From: Acidobacteriaceae bacterium
Lineage (GTDB): Bacteria; Acidobacteriota; Terriglobia; Terriglobales; Acidobacteriaceae
Assembly: GCA_003138515.1 (NCBI GenBank)
Contig: PLGG01000012.1
Span: 98,061-162,060, forward strand
Direction of reading: 5' to 3'
Length of the DNA: 64,000 nucleotides
The position numbers and the translations under genes are program-made. Numbering within the stretch: position 1 is the stretch's first letter; every line of letters begins with the position of its first letter. The notes beneath the pieces were generated by a model that was not told the DNA's origin, searched no databases, and worked only from the letters and a program-made list of their open reading frames with translations. Positions 23,273-31,538 of this stretch are shown piece after piece.

Positions 23273-25180
23273 ATGGCCGATCTGGCTACGACTGTAGAAG
23301 TCCCGCCCGCAGGCGGGTCTCTTCTTGACCGCAAGATGAAGAAAAGTTCCGCCTGGGTGAGCGGCGCAGTAGTCGGGATCGCGCTGCTTGGCGGCCTCGG
23401 TTACATCGGCTTCCACGTGCAGCAGGACCTGAGCAACGTAGTTGTCGCCAGCGTGTGGCCTTATGTGCTGCTGGGCGTGGCGCTGCTGATCGCGCTGGGA
23501 TTCGAGTTCGTGAACGGATTCCACGACACGGCGAATGCCGTGGCGACGGTGATCTACACGCACTCGCTCGATCCAAACATTGCGGTGGTGTGGTCGGGGC
23601 TGTGCAACCTGGCCGGGGTACTGGTTTCGAGCGGCGCTGTGGCGTTCAGCGTAATTACGCTGCTCCCGGTCGAGCTGATCTTGCAGGTGAGTTACGGCGC
23701 GGGATTTGCAATGGTGTTCGCATTGCTGATTGCGGCCATTATCTGGAACCTGAGCACGTGGTGGTTTGGGCTGCCGGCATCAAGCTCGCACACGATGGTG
23801 GGGTCGATCATCGGCGTGGGCGTGGCGAACCAATTGATGAGCGTGCACTCCGGGACTTCGGGCGTGGACTGGGGACAAGCTACCAAGGTGTTCCAGGTGC
23901 TGCTCATCTCGCCCATTATCGGCTTCTGCGCCGCCGGTCTGCTGCTGTTGGTTTCCAAGCTGTTTATCCTGACCAAATGGGCCAAAAGTTTTGCCCACCT
24001 CTTCGACGCGAACCACAGGAAGCCGCTTTGGCTGATTCCGACGGTCGCAGTTACAGGAATCCCTGGAGCCTACATTTTCTTGTGGGTCGCTCCCATGGTT
24101 TTCGGTCTCTTCGGCACTCCGGGAATGGCCGTATGGCAGCCCATCAAATACTTCACGTCCTGGAATCCGCCGATGGGTCTGATCGCCACGATGGTGCTGG
24201 TGGGCATCGCCGGCTGGTACCTGGTCGCCGTGTTCGCCAGGATCGTGATTGAGAACGCCGATGTTCTGTTTACCTCGCCCAAGGGCACCACTCCTCCGCC
24301 GTGGCCGATCAGGGCGCTGCTTATTTTCACCTGTTCAGGCGTGAGCTTTGCGCACGGATCGAACGACGGACAAAAGGGCATGGGGCTGATCATGCTGATC
24401 CTGATCGGCACGGTGCCGACGGCGTATGCGCTGAACCACGCGGTGACGGCGAAGGACGTGCAGGCGTTTGTTGCGTCTTCGCAGGCAGCCGACGAGGTGA
24501 TCAACAAGCATGCGGATCAGAGTGCCGTGATGGGCGCCGACGCAAGAGCGACGGTGACCCAATACATCGCCAGCAAGCAACTGCAGCCGGACACGATGCT
24601 CGCGCTGCGGGAGCTGGTGAACGATTTGAGCAACGAAGTGGCGCTCTACAAGGAGTACAAGGCGGTTCCGGCGAACCAGCAGACCAACGTGCGCAACGAC
24701 ATGTACGTGGCCAGCGAAGCGATCCGGCTGATGCTGAAGAGCAAGAACCCGCAGTTCACCACGGATGAGAGCGCAGCGCTGACGAAGTACGAGGGCCAGG
24801 TGAACAAGGCGACGAAGTTCATTCCCGGATGGGTGAAGGTTGCGGTGGCGCTGGCGCTGGGACTGGGCACCATGGTGGGCTGGAAGCGCATTGTGGTGAC
24901 GGTGGGCGAGAAGATCGGCAAGGAACATCTGACCTATGCGCAGGGAGCGTGCGCGGAGCTGGTGGCGATGGGAACGATCATGGCCGCGGACAACTTCGGG
25001 CTGCCGGTGTCGACGACGCACGTGCTGAACTCGGGCGTGGCGGGAACGATGGCGGCGAACAAGAGCGGCTTGCAGTTCTCGACGATTCGCAATATTGCGG
25101 CGGCGTGGGTGTTCACGCTGCCGGTAGCGGCATTGCTTTCAGGATCGCTGTTCTGGCTGTTCCGGCAATTGTCGCTTTAA
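23273..25180 (+). CDS. PitA-type inorganic phosphate transporter, copy 2
   Basis: A 635-residue paralogue of the preceding transporter. GFHDTANAVATVIYT, LPASSSHTMVG, HGSNDGQKGMG and VSTTHVLNSGVAGTM are all kept. Compared with copy 1 it has about 100 extra residues at about 230-330 (from TKWAKSFAHLFDANH to VLFTSPKGTT), including two or three extra hydrophobic helices. E. coli PitA lacks this block, so it is an insertion or the acidobacterial full-length form. GGAG stands about eleven bases before ATG 23273. A strong terminator follows at 25202. The two copies could differ in affinity or partner ion. Confidence 0.93.
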   Translation: MADLATTVEVPPAGGSLLDRKMKKSSAWVSGAVVGIALLGGLGYIGFHVQQDLSNVVVASVWPYVLLGVALLIALGFEFVNGFHDTANAVATVIYTHSLDPNIAVVWSGLCNLAGVLVSSGAVAFSVITLLPVELILQVSYGAGFAMVFALLIAAIIWNLSTWWFGLPASSSHTMVGSIIGVGVANQLMSVHSGTSGVDWGQATKVFQVLLISPIIGFCAAGLLLLVSKLFILTKWAKSFAHLFDANHRKPLWLIPTVAVTGIPGAYIFLWVAPMVFGLFGTPGMAVWQPIKYFTSWNPPMGLIATMVLVGIAGWYLVAVFARIVIENADVLFTSPKGTTPPPWPIRALLIFTCSGVSFAHGSNDGQKGMGLIMLILIGTVPTAYALNHAVTAKDVQAFVASSQAADEVINKHADQSAVMGADARATVTQYIASKQLQPDTMLALRELVNDLSNEVALYKEYKAVPANQQTNVRNDMYVASEAIRLMLKSKNPQFTTDESAALTKYEGQVNKATKFIPGWVKVAVALALGLGTMVGWKRIVVTVGEKIGKEHLTYAQGACAELVAMGTIMAADNFGLPVSTTHVLNSGVAGTMAANKSGLQFSTIRNIAAAWVFTLPVAALLSGSLFWLFRQLSL

Positions 25181-25201
25181 TCGAAGGGTTGCAATGATGG
25201 G

Positions 25202-25231
25202 GGCGTCCGGCGGGGCCGGACGCCATTTTTT
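25202..25231 (+). terminator. Intrinsic terminator after pit copy 2
   Basis: GGCGTCCGGC (25202-25211) and GCCGGACGCC (25215-25224) form a perfect 10-bp stem with a three-base loop, followed by a run of six T at 25226-25231. It ends the phosphate transporter transcript 22 bp after the stop. Confidence 0.92.
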
Positions 25232-25313
25232 GTGCGCGGCGTAGGAGGGGAGCGGGCGATCAGGCGAAAAAAGAGGCGCATCCGGTAACATACAGAATGG
25301 TGCGTTGAGAGGA

Positions 25314-26348
25314 ATGAGCCTGAAATCCAAGCTGGAAGCAGTAATTTATGCCGCCGAGGAGCCGGTGACGCTGGCGCAGTTGTCCGCGCTGTTTGCCGAT
25401 GAGGCGATGGAGTGGAAGGCAGAGCAGGAAGCGGCGGCCGCGGCGCAGATTGCGGAGCCGGGCGCGGAGGGCGGAGCGCTGCCGCAGCTGAACGAGGCGT
25501 TTCCGTATCTGGGGCTGGAGCCGGTGGGAGAGGGCGAAGCGGCGACTGCGGGAGCAAGCACGGAAGGCGGCGAAAGCAGTGCGGGCGAGGACGCCCGCAC
25601 GACAGCCGGCGAGGACGCCGGCGCTACAGTGGCAGCGGTGGTCGCGAAAGGCGCAACTGGCGAGGAAGAAGCTGGTGCAGACGATGAAGCTACGGCCGAA
25701 GCGGAGGCAAAGCGCGCGGCGAAGTTGCGCGAGCGCGAGGCACGCGATGCGATCAAGCAGGTTCTGGACGAGCTGGTTGCGGAGTATGCGGCCGATGGAC
25801 GGGGAATCGAGATTCGCGAGATTGCCGGCGGGTACCGGATGGGAACCAAGCCGCAGTGCCACGACGCAGTGCGGTTGTTTGTGAAGAGCTTGAAGCCGCC
25901 GCTGAAGCTGTCGTTGCCGGCGCTCGAGACGCTGGCGGTAATCGCATACAAGCAGCCGGTGACCGCGCCGGAGGTGAACGAGATTCGAGGCGTGGATTCG
26001 TCGGGGGTGTTCGGTTCGCTGCTGGCGCGCAAGCTGATCGTGACGGCGGGGCGCAAGCCGGTGGTGGGGCGGCCTATTCTCTACAAGACGACGCGGGAGT
26101 TCCTGCTGCGCTTCGGGCTGAAAGATGTGACGGAGCTGCCGTCAATGGAAGAGTTCGAGAAGATGGCGGCGAGCGAGCTGGACGAAGCGATGCTGGCTGC
26201 CGGAGAAGAGACGGCTCAAGAGGCGGCAGAGTTCAATCCGGATTTGAGCGCGGAGACGGAAGAGGCGGCGAGCGAAGCACCAGCAGAAGAAGCGCCAGCG
26301 GAAACAGAAGGAAACACCCCACAGGCCGCGCCAAGCGGCGCAGAGTAA
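25314..26348 (+). CDS. scpB: ScpB, SMC-kleisin chromosome segregation subunit
   Basis: A 344-residue ScpB, the winged-helix partner of ScpA in the SMC condensin complex. MSLKSKLEAVIYAAEEPVTLAQL is the normal N-terminus (shown to residue 23 in parts), and the core returns at IKQVLDELVAEYAADGRG. IREIAGGYRM, LPALETLAVIAYKQPVT and EINEIRG-type VNEIRGVDSSGVF identify the family. Two unusual parts: an Ala/Glu-rich insert of about 100 residues at 33-140 splits the first winged helix, and part of it (SSAGEDARTTAGEDAGAT) comes from a palindromic repeat. The C-terminal 50 residues are acidic. scpA is not next to it. rluB follows, as in many genomes. Confidence 0.93.
   Translation: MSLKSKLEAVIYAAEEPVTLAQLSALFADEAMEWKAEQEAAAAAQIAEPGAEGGALPQLNEAFPYLGLEPVGEGEAATAGASTEGGESSAGEDARTTAGEDAGATVAAVVAKGATGEEEAGADDEATAEAEAKRAAKLREREARDAIKQVLDELVAEYAADGRGIEIREIAGGYRMGTKPQCHDAVRLFVKSLKPPLKLSLPALETLAVIAYKQPVTAPEVNEIRGVDSSGVFGSLLARKLIVTAGRKPVVGRPILYKTTREFLLRFGLKDVTELPSMEEFEKMAASELDEAMLAAGEETAQEAAEFNPDLSAETEEAASEAPAEEAPAETEGNTPQAAPSGAE
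25579..25627. repeat. Composite two-hairpin repeat inserted in frame in scpB
   Basis: Hairpin 1 has arms GTGCGGGCG (25579-25587) and CGCCCGCAC (25592-25600) with an AGGA loop. Hairpin 2 has arms GCCGGCG (25605-25611) and CGCCGGC (25616-25622), also with an AGGA loop, then GCTAC. Related copies lie at 1-23 and 13834-13881. It is read in frame in scpB. Confidence 0.9.
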
Positions 26349-26370
26349 CAAGAAATAGAGGCAGTTCCCC

Positions 26371-28974
26371 ATGAAAAAAGAGTCGAAGTCAAAGGCGAAT
26401 TCGATACTGAAGTTCGGGGCGAAATCGCCGGCGGCCAAGCGCGCGCCAAAGAGCGCAGCGAAGAGCCCGAAAAACAAAGCCGTGAGCAAAGTCGCAGACG
26501 CGAGCAAAGTTGTCGTCGCGAGCAAAGTTGCAGTCGCGAGCAAGGCTCCGAGCGCGAAGGCCAAAACGGATGAGGCGAAGGTGAAAACGCCGGCTGTGAA
26601 GACGAAGGCGACAAAGGCCAAGCCGGCAGAAAAGACGAAAGAGATCAAGACTGACGAGGTCAGGGCCAAGGAGATCAAGGCCGGGGAGATCCAGGCCAAG
26701 CCGGCGGAAAAGTCGGCGGCGAAGACTAAGAAACCTGCCGCCGGATCGAAAATTCCCGCTGCACAAACTGGAAAAAGTAAGGCCAAAGCTGGAGAAGCCA
26801 CTGAGGTCAGGGCCGGTGAGCCGGTGCTGGATCCGATTGGAGATGTGGTCAGCGGAGAAGCGCGGACGTACCTGGGCGATGCGGAGGTTTCGGGCAAGAC
26901 CGAGATGAGCGCGTACCGGGCGGAGGCGGAGACAGAGGCGGCGGATGGAACTGTTGACGCTGGGCCGGGGATGGCGCCGGCGAGCGGAGATGGCGCGGAA
27001 GAAGAAGGGACCGAGGAAGGCGCGGGCGCAGTTCAGCGGCCGCCGGCGAAGCTGGAGCGGCTACAAAAGATTTTGTCGCAGGCGGGGATTGCAAGCAGAC
27101 GCCACGCCGAGGAGATGATTGTCGCCGGCCGCGTGATGGTGAATGGGCAGGTGGTGACGCAACTGGGAAGCAAGGCCGATGCGGGGCGCGACCACATCCG
27201 CGTGGACGGCAAGCTGCTCAAGGGCGCGGAGCGGCACCGGTACTTTGTGCTGAACAAGCCGAAAGGCTATGTGACGACGGTGAGCGATCCCGAGGGACGG
27301 CCGACGGTGATGGAGTTCTTTGCGAAGACAAATGAGCGGCTGTATCCGGTGGGGCGGCTCGACTACCAGAGCGAAGGCCTGCTGCTGATGACGAACGACG
27401 GCGAGCTGGCGAACCTGGTGACGAAGGCCGGATCGGGCGTGGAGAAGACGTACCTGATGAAGGTGGCCGGACAGCCGAGCGAGGAGGAACTGGATCGGCT
27501 GCGCAGAGGCGTAGCGATCGAGCGCGGCGAGGCGGGATCGGAGCGGGTGCGGACGTCGCCGGCGCGGATCAGGCAGGTAAGGGTTGGCGACAATCCGTGG
27601 TACGAAGTGGTGCTGACGGAGGGACGAAATCGCGAGCTGAGAAAGATGTTCGCGGCGATCGGGCACTTTGCGGAGAAGATTCGACGCGTGGGATACGGGC
27701 CGCTGGAGCTGGACATGGAGCCCGGCAAGCTGCGCGAATTAACGGCGGATGAGGTGAACGCGCTGCGGCTGACTGCCGAGGGGAAGATGAAGCCGCGAGC
27801 CATGCGAGTGACGCTACCGAAGGAAGCGAGGCGTGCGCCGGGAACGCGGGGCGAGAGGCCAGCCTTGCGAGCGAAGCCGGCAGGAAAGCGCGGCGACAGA
27901 GAACAACGGGGCGCGCGAGGGGCGGCGCAAGGTGGAGCGCCGGCCCGAAGCGGAAAGCCTTTCGGGCAGCGGGAAGAGCGCGGACCGAGAACGGAGTGGA
28001 AGCCGCGCGAGCGGACGTTTGGCGGCGCGAGTGCGGGCGGCGCGGGACGAAGTGGAGAACGGGGCGAAGAGCGGGGCGGAGATCGGCCGAGGTTCGACAA
28101 GCGGGCTGGCGGGCCGCCGAGCGCGGGTTCGGGGTTTGGCGCGCGACCGAGCAGACCGTTTGGAGCGAGGCCGGGTTTTGGAAGCGGACGCGAGGGCGGT
28201 GCGGGTCGAAGTGGAGAGCGGAGCGGAGAGCGCAAGGAATGGAAGCCGCGCGAGGGTGCGGCGGGCGGGCGAAGTGAAGGAAAGCCATTCCGGCGCGACG
28301 ACAAGACGGGGTTCGGCGAGCGAGGAAGCCGGCCGCCTAGAGCGAGCTCGGGGTTTGATAAGCGAGGCGGCAAACCGTTTGGCGCGAGGCCTGCATTTGG
28401 CGGTGGACGCGAGGGCGGCGCGGCGGGCGGCGGGGAGCGCCCGAGATTCGATAAGCGGGCAGGTGGGCCGCCGAGAGCAGGATCGGGGTTTGGTGCGCGA
28501 CCCAGCAGACCGTTTGCAGCAAAGCCGGGGTTTGGCGGCGGACGCGACTCGGGCGCCGGCAAGAGCTTTGGAAGGAGTGCGGAAAAGAAGCCGCGATGGA
28601 TTCCGAGGACTGGTGGCGCACGAACGGACGAAGCGCCCAGACGGACGGGGAGTGGGGATCGGCCTGCTGCAGGATTCGAAAAAAAGCGCTGGGAAGGAAA
28701 GGGCGCGGCGGATGGAGCGGCCCGGTCGGACGCCGGAAGAACGAGGCCCTCGTTCGGCGCGCGGCCAGAGGCGGGAAGAGCGAGACCTGCTTTTGGCGCG
28801 AAGCCGGGCGGCAACGCACGGGCGGGTGGTTTCAAAAGGCCGGGCAAGCCGGGAGGGTTTGCAAGGCCGGGCGGATTTTCAAGGCCAAGTGCGTTCTCGA
28901 AAACGGGCAGGCCGAGCGGCGGCGCGAGTCGTGGTGGCGCGCAGTTTGGCGGAAAGCGGCCTGAAGGGCGGTAA
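26371..28974 (+). CDS. rluB: RluB-type 23S rRNA pseudouridine synthase with long tails
   Basis: An 867-residue protein, about three times the usual RluB. Residues 1-225 are Lys/Ala-rich low complexity. The enzyme core spans about 228-480: an S4 RNA-binding domain (LQKILSQAGIASRRHAEEMI), then the catalytic motif GRLDYQSEG with D331, and EGRNRELRKMF. The last 370 residues are Arg/Gly/Pro-rich, with repeated PRFDKRAGGPP and GFGARPSRPFG blocks similar to RGG-type RNA-binding disorder. The family makes pseudouridine 2605 in 23S rRNA. The tails probably bind RNA or ribosomes. It follows scpB by 22 bp and is likely co-transcribed. Confidence 0.92.
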   Translation: MKKESKSKANSILKFGAKSPAAKRAPKSAAKSPKNKAVSKVADASKVVVASKVAVASKAPSAKAKTDEAKVKTPAVKTKATKAKPAEKTKEIKTDEVRAKEIKAGEIQAKPAEKSAAKTKKPAAGSKIPAAQTGKSKAKAGEATEVRAGEPVLDPIGDVVSGEARTYLGDAEVSGKTEMSAYRAEAETEAADGTVDAGPGMAPASGDGAEEEGTEEGAGAVQRPPAKLERLQKILSQAGIASRRHAEEMIVAGRVMVNGQVVTQLGSKADAGRDHIRVDGKLLKGAERHRYFVLNKPKGYVTTVSDPEGRPTVMEFFAKTNERLYPVGRLDYQSEGLLLMTNDGELANLVTKAGSGVEKTYLMKVAGQPSEEELDRLRRGVAIERGEAGSERVRTSPARIRQVRVGDNPWYEVVLTEGRNRELRKMFAAIGHFAEKIRRVGYGPLELDMEPGKLRELTADEVNALRLTAEGKMKPRAMRVTLPKEARRAPGTRGERPALRAKPAGKRGDREQRGARGAAQGGAPARSGKPFGQREERGPRTEWKPRERTFGGASAGGAGRSGERGEERGGDRPRFDKRAGGPPSAGSGFGARPSRPFGARPGFGSGREGGAGRSGERSGERKEWKPREGAAGGRSEGKPFRRDDKTGFGERGSRPPRASSGFDKRGGKPFGARPAFGGGREGGAAGGGERPRFDKRAGGPPRAGSGFGARPSRPFAAKPGFGGGRDSGAGKSFGRSAEKKPRWIPRTGGARTDEAPRRTGSGDRPAAGFEKKRWEGKGAADGAARSDAGRTRPSFGARPEAGRARPAFGAKPGGNARAGGFKRPGKPGGFARPGGFSRPSAFSKTGRPSGGASRGGAQFGGKRPEGR

Positions 28975-28997
28975 GTTTCGGACAAGAGGGCTTCAAA

Positions 28998-29315
28998 ATG
29001 GCTAACAAATTTGGCACAGACATTCTGATTCAAGCGCCGGACCCCAAGACTGCGGCGGCGTTTTACGTGAAGCAACTTGGGTTCAAAATTAGCGGCGAAG
29101 ATCACAACATGGTCAGCCTGCACGGAAAGCACATCAACCTCTTCATCGAGGAGGGGCCGGCGCTCGGTGCGGTTCTGGAAGTGACGGTCGAGAACGTGGA
29201 AGAAGCGAAGAAGCGGCTATTGGCCAACGGGTGCGAGATCGTGAAGGATGAACCGGAGTTTCCACGGTGCTACGTGAAGGACCCGTTCGGACTGATTTAC
29301 AACCTGAAGATGTAG
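28998..29315 (+). CDS. VOC (glyoxalase-fold) family protein
   Basis: A 105-residue single-module vicinal-oxygen-chelate protein. ILIQAPDPKTAAAFYVKQLGF is the usual first beta-alpha-beta unit (in two parts), NLFIEEGP follows, and CYVKDPFGLIYNLKM ends it with the conserved DPFG turn. Metal ligands of true glyoxalases are only partly visible (a late Glu is replaced by Asn), so the activity is uncertain. It lies 23 bp after rluB and converges with hflX. Confidence 0.85.
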   Translation: MANKFGTDILIQAPDPKTAAAFYVKQLGFKISGEDHNMVSLHGKHINLFIEEGPALGAVLEVTVENVEEAKKRLLANGCEIVKDEPEFPRCYVKDPFGLIYNLKM

Positions 29316-29336
29316 CCTCACGCCGCGGCGGATTGA

Positions 29337-30869
29337 TCAGCTTTCGCGCTGGCGGAAGCGGCGCATGCGGCCAACAAGCGAGGCGGGGCCGCTGACGCTG
29401 AGACGGACGACATTGCCTTCGTAGTCGCGCGTGTGGACGATCATGCCGGCTTCGATGGCGGCAAGAGCCGCGCCTTCGTGCTGAGGAATGCGCAGCTCGG
29501 CTTCGACGATGGGGTCGGAGTGGAGCGCGGCATCGATGGCGGTGAGCAGAGCGGGAATGCCTTCGCCGGTGACCGCTGATAGCGCTACCGTGGCGGCGCA
29601 GCCGGGTGCGCCTTTCTCTTTTGGACTGATGTTCGTGCGGGCGACCAGCACCGCGCGCTCGTCTTCCGGAAGCAAATCAATTTTGTTGAGGACTTCAATG
29701 CGGGGCTTGGAGAGCGATTCGAGCTCGCCGAGGACTTTTTCGACCTGCGCCTTTTGCTCGCCGCCGTAGGTGGAGGAGGCGTCGCGAATGTGGAGAAGCA
29801 CCTCGGCCTGTGCGACCTCTTCGAGCGTGGCGCGAAAGCTGGTGACCAGCGTGTGCGGCAGGTTGCGGATGAAGCCGACAGTGTCAGACAGCAGAACGCG
29901 GCAGCGGCTGGGCAGCTCGATGGCGCGCAATTTGGGATCGAGCGTGGCGAACATGCGCGCGGAGGAAAGCACCTGCGCGCCGGTGATCGAGTTGAAGAGC
30001 GTGCTTTTGCCGGCGTTGGTGTACCCGACGAGAGCGACGGTCGGAACGGGAACGGCTTCGCGGCGCTGACGTTGCTGGCGGCGGACGCTGCGAACGGAGT
30101 CGAGCGAGCGCTTGAGCTGATCGATGCGGCGCTGAATGCTGCGGCGATCGGTTTCGAGTTTGGTTTCGCCGGGCCCGCGGGTGCCGATGCCGCCACCTAA
30201 TTGGGACATGGCTTTGCCGCGGCCGGTAAGGCGCGGCAGCATGTATTCAAGTTGAGCGAGCTCGACCTGGAGCTGGCCCTCGCGAGTGCGCGCATGGCGC
30301 GCAAAAATGTCGAGGATAAGTTGCGTGCGGTCGAGGACGCGGCAGGGCAGCGCGGCTTCTAGGTTGCGCAGTTGCGTGGGCGAAAGGTCGTGATCGAAGA
30401 GAACGAGATCGGCGTTGGTGGAGGCGGCGACGGCTGCGATCTCTTCGACTTTGCCGGAGCCGATGAGGGTGGCGGGATCGGGGCGAGGGCGGCGCTGAAT
30501 GAGTTCGGCTGCCACCTGGCCACCAGCGCTCAGGAGCAGCTCGCGAAACTCGGCGAGAGATTCTTCGACGTCGAGGCCGAGAGAAATCGGGCCGGCCGAT
30601 TCGCGGAGCGGATCGAGTGAGGCTTGCGAGCGGTTCGAAGGCGAGAGTGAATACGTTTCCGGCGCAGAGAGATCTGAAGGTGCGGCGTCGAAACGCACAA
30701 CTGCACCGCTCGCACCCCTTACTCCCGCGCGACTGGCACGCGAGCGAACCTCGAGGTCCACTGCGACGAGGACGGCACGCTCAGGCCTGCTATCCCATCG
30801 GCCGGGATCTGGCGATGAGGATTTCGACCGGCCACGAGCGCTGCCCAACCTATTCGCCTCGCGTGTCAA
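29337..30869 (-). CDS. hflX: HflX ribosome-associated GTPase
   Basis: A 510-residue GTPase that splits stalled ribosomes and acts in heat stress. The N-terminal domain carries the Gly-rich [19 protein letters not shown] linker region (in parts). The G1 motif GYTNAGKST lies near residue 283, G3 is [10 protein letters not shown] and G4 is NKID. The TTG start at 30869 is preceded by GGGAG. The first 80 residues are longer than in E. coli, with [10 protein letters not shown] typical of the family start and a poorly conserved Ser-rich stretch after it. It follows hfq by 33 bp on the same strand, the order known from many bacteria. Confidence 0.94.
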   Translation of the reverse strand: MTREANRLGSARGRSKSSSPDPGRWDSRPERAVLVAVDLEVRSRASRAGVRGASGAVVRFDAAPSDLSAPETYSLSPSNRSQASLDPLRESAGPISLGLDVEESLAEFRELLLSAGGQVAAELIQRRPRPDPATLIGSGKVEEIAAVAASTNADLVLFDHDLSPTQLRNLEAALPCRVLDRTQLILDIFARHARTREGQLQVELAQLEYMLPRLTGRGKAMSQLGGGIGTRGPGETKLETDRRSIQRRIDQLKRSLDSVRSVRRQQRQRREAVPVPTVALVGYTNAGKSTLFNSITGAQVLSSARMFATLDPKLRAIELPSRCRVLLSDTVGFIRNLPHTLVTSFRATLEEVAQAEVLLHIRDASSTYGGEQKAQVEKVLGELESLSKPRIEVLNKIDLLPEDERAVLVARTNISPKEKGAPGCAATVALSAVTGEGIPALLTAIDAALHSDPIVEAELRIPQHEGAALAAIEAGMIVHTRDYEGNVVRLSVSGPASLVGRMRRFRQRES

Positions 30870-30902
30870 TCGAAGAGGCTCCCGCGCGAGGGCGCTCCCG
30901 CG

Positions 30903-31220
30903 CTAGCGCTGCTCAGCGGTCGCCTGGGATATCGATTGCACCTGCGCCGGAACGGCAGACGGTCCGATGCCCGATGACACGGTACCCGGACGGTGCTCGC
31001 TATGCAGCACGCTCCGGTTGCTCACCACGGTTGAAATGGCGTGTTTGAAAATCAACTGTTCCTGGCTGTTGTTTTCCAGGAGCACGGAGTATTTATCAAA
31101 CGACCTGATCTTTCCTGTCAGCTTAACGCCGCTGACCAGATAAATCGTAATGGGGGACTTGTCTTTCCGAACCGTGTTCAGAAAGGTGTCCTGAATATTT
31201 TGTGCCGGCTTGTTCTCCAT
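30903..31220 (-). CDS. hfq: RNA chaperone Hfq
   Basis: A 105-residue Hfq. ATG 31220 has TAGGAGA eight bases upstream. The Sm1 motif is [20 protein letters not shown] and Sm2 is IFKHAIST, with the His essential for RNA binding at the proximal face. The N-terminus ([15 protein letters not shown]) fits. About 35 extra C-terminal residues are Ser/Pro/Val-rich and probably disordered. Hfq forms a hexamer that helps small RNAs pair with mRNAs. Transcription with hflX is likely. Confidence 0.96.
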   Translation of the reverse strand: MENKPAQNIQDTFLNTVRKDKSPITIYLVSGVKLTGKIRSFDKYSVLLENNSQEQLIFKHAISTVVSNRSVLHSEHRPGTVSSGIGPSAVPAQVQSISQATAEQR

Positions 31221-31538
31221 ATGCCGATCTCCTACTTTCTTTTTGAAGTTGTTTGTGGACCTGCTGTTCGACCGCAATTCAGATACGCGGGACGGCCCCG
31301 GAACGCCCGGAACCGGCAAACCCCGCAATGGGTCAACTTTATAGAGATTTACGGCCTATTTCAACTCCGCGGGAGGTTACTTGCGGCGCGGAGTGGGCTC
31401 TGGTAGCGGTTAAACAGGCGAGTTGTGCGGCGAAAGTGTGTGTTTTGCCACGAATTAGGCGAAAGAACGGGAAAGAGCAGAGCCTTGAGACGAGCCGGAT
31501 TCCGTGGCTGATAGCATTCAAATGAGAAAGAGAGCGGT
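31221..31538. other. Divergent promoter region, hfq and degT-like gene
   Basis: 318 bp between divergent genes. On the minus strand TATAAA (complement of 31338-31343) and TTGAAA (complement of 31359-31364) are 15 bp apart, a weak promoter candidate for hfq with a leader of about 110 nt. Nothing firm was seen for the plus-strand gene except GAGAAAG-like purines before its ATG. No open frame here is convincing. Confidence 0.4.

Noticed and set aside
27363-29132. A 589-codon minus-strand frame opposite rluB
   Set aside because: Its Pro/Arg/Ser-rich sequence is the antisense of the repetitive rluB tail. No domain or start signal.
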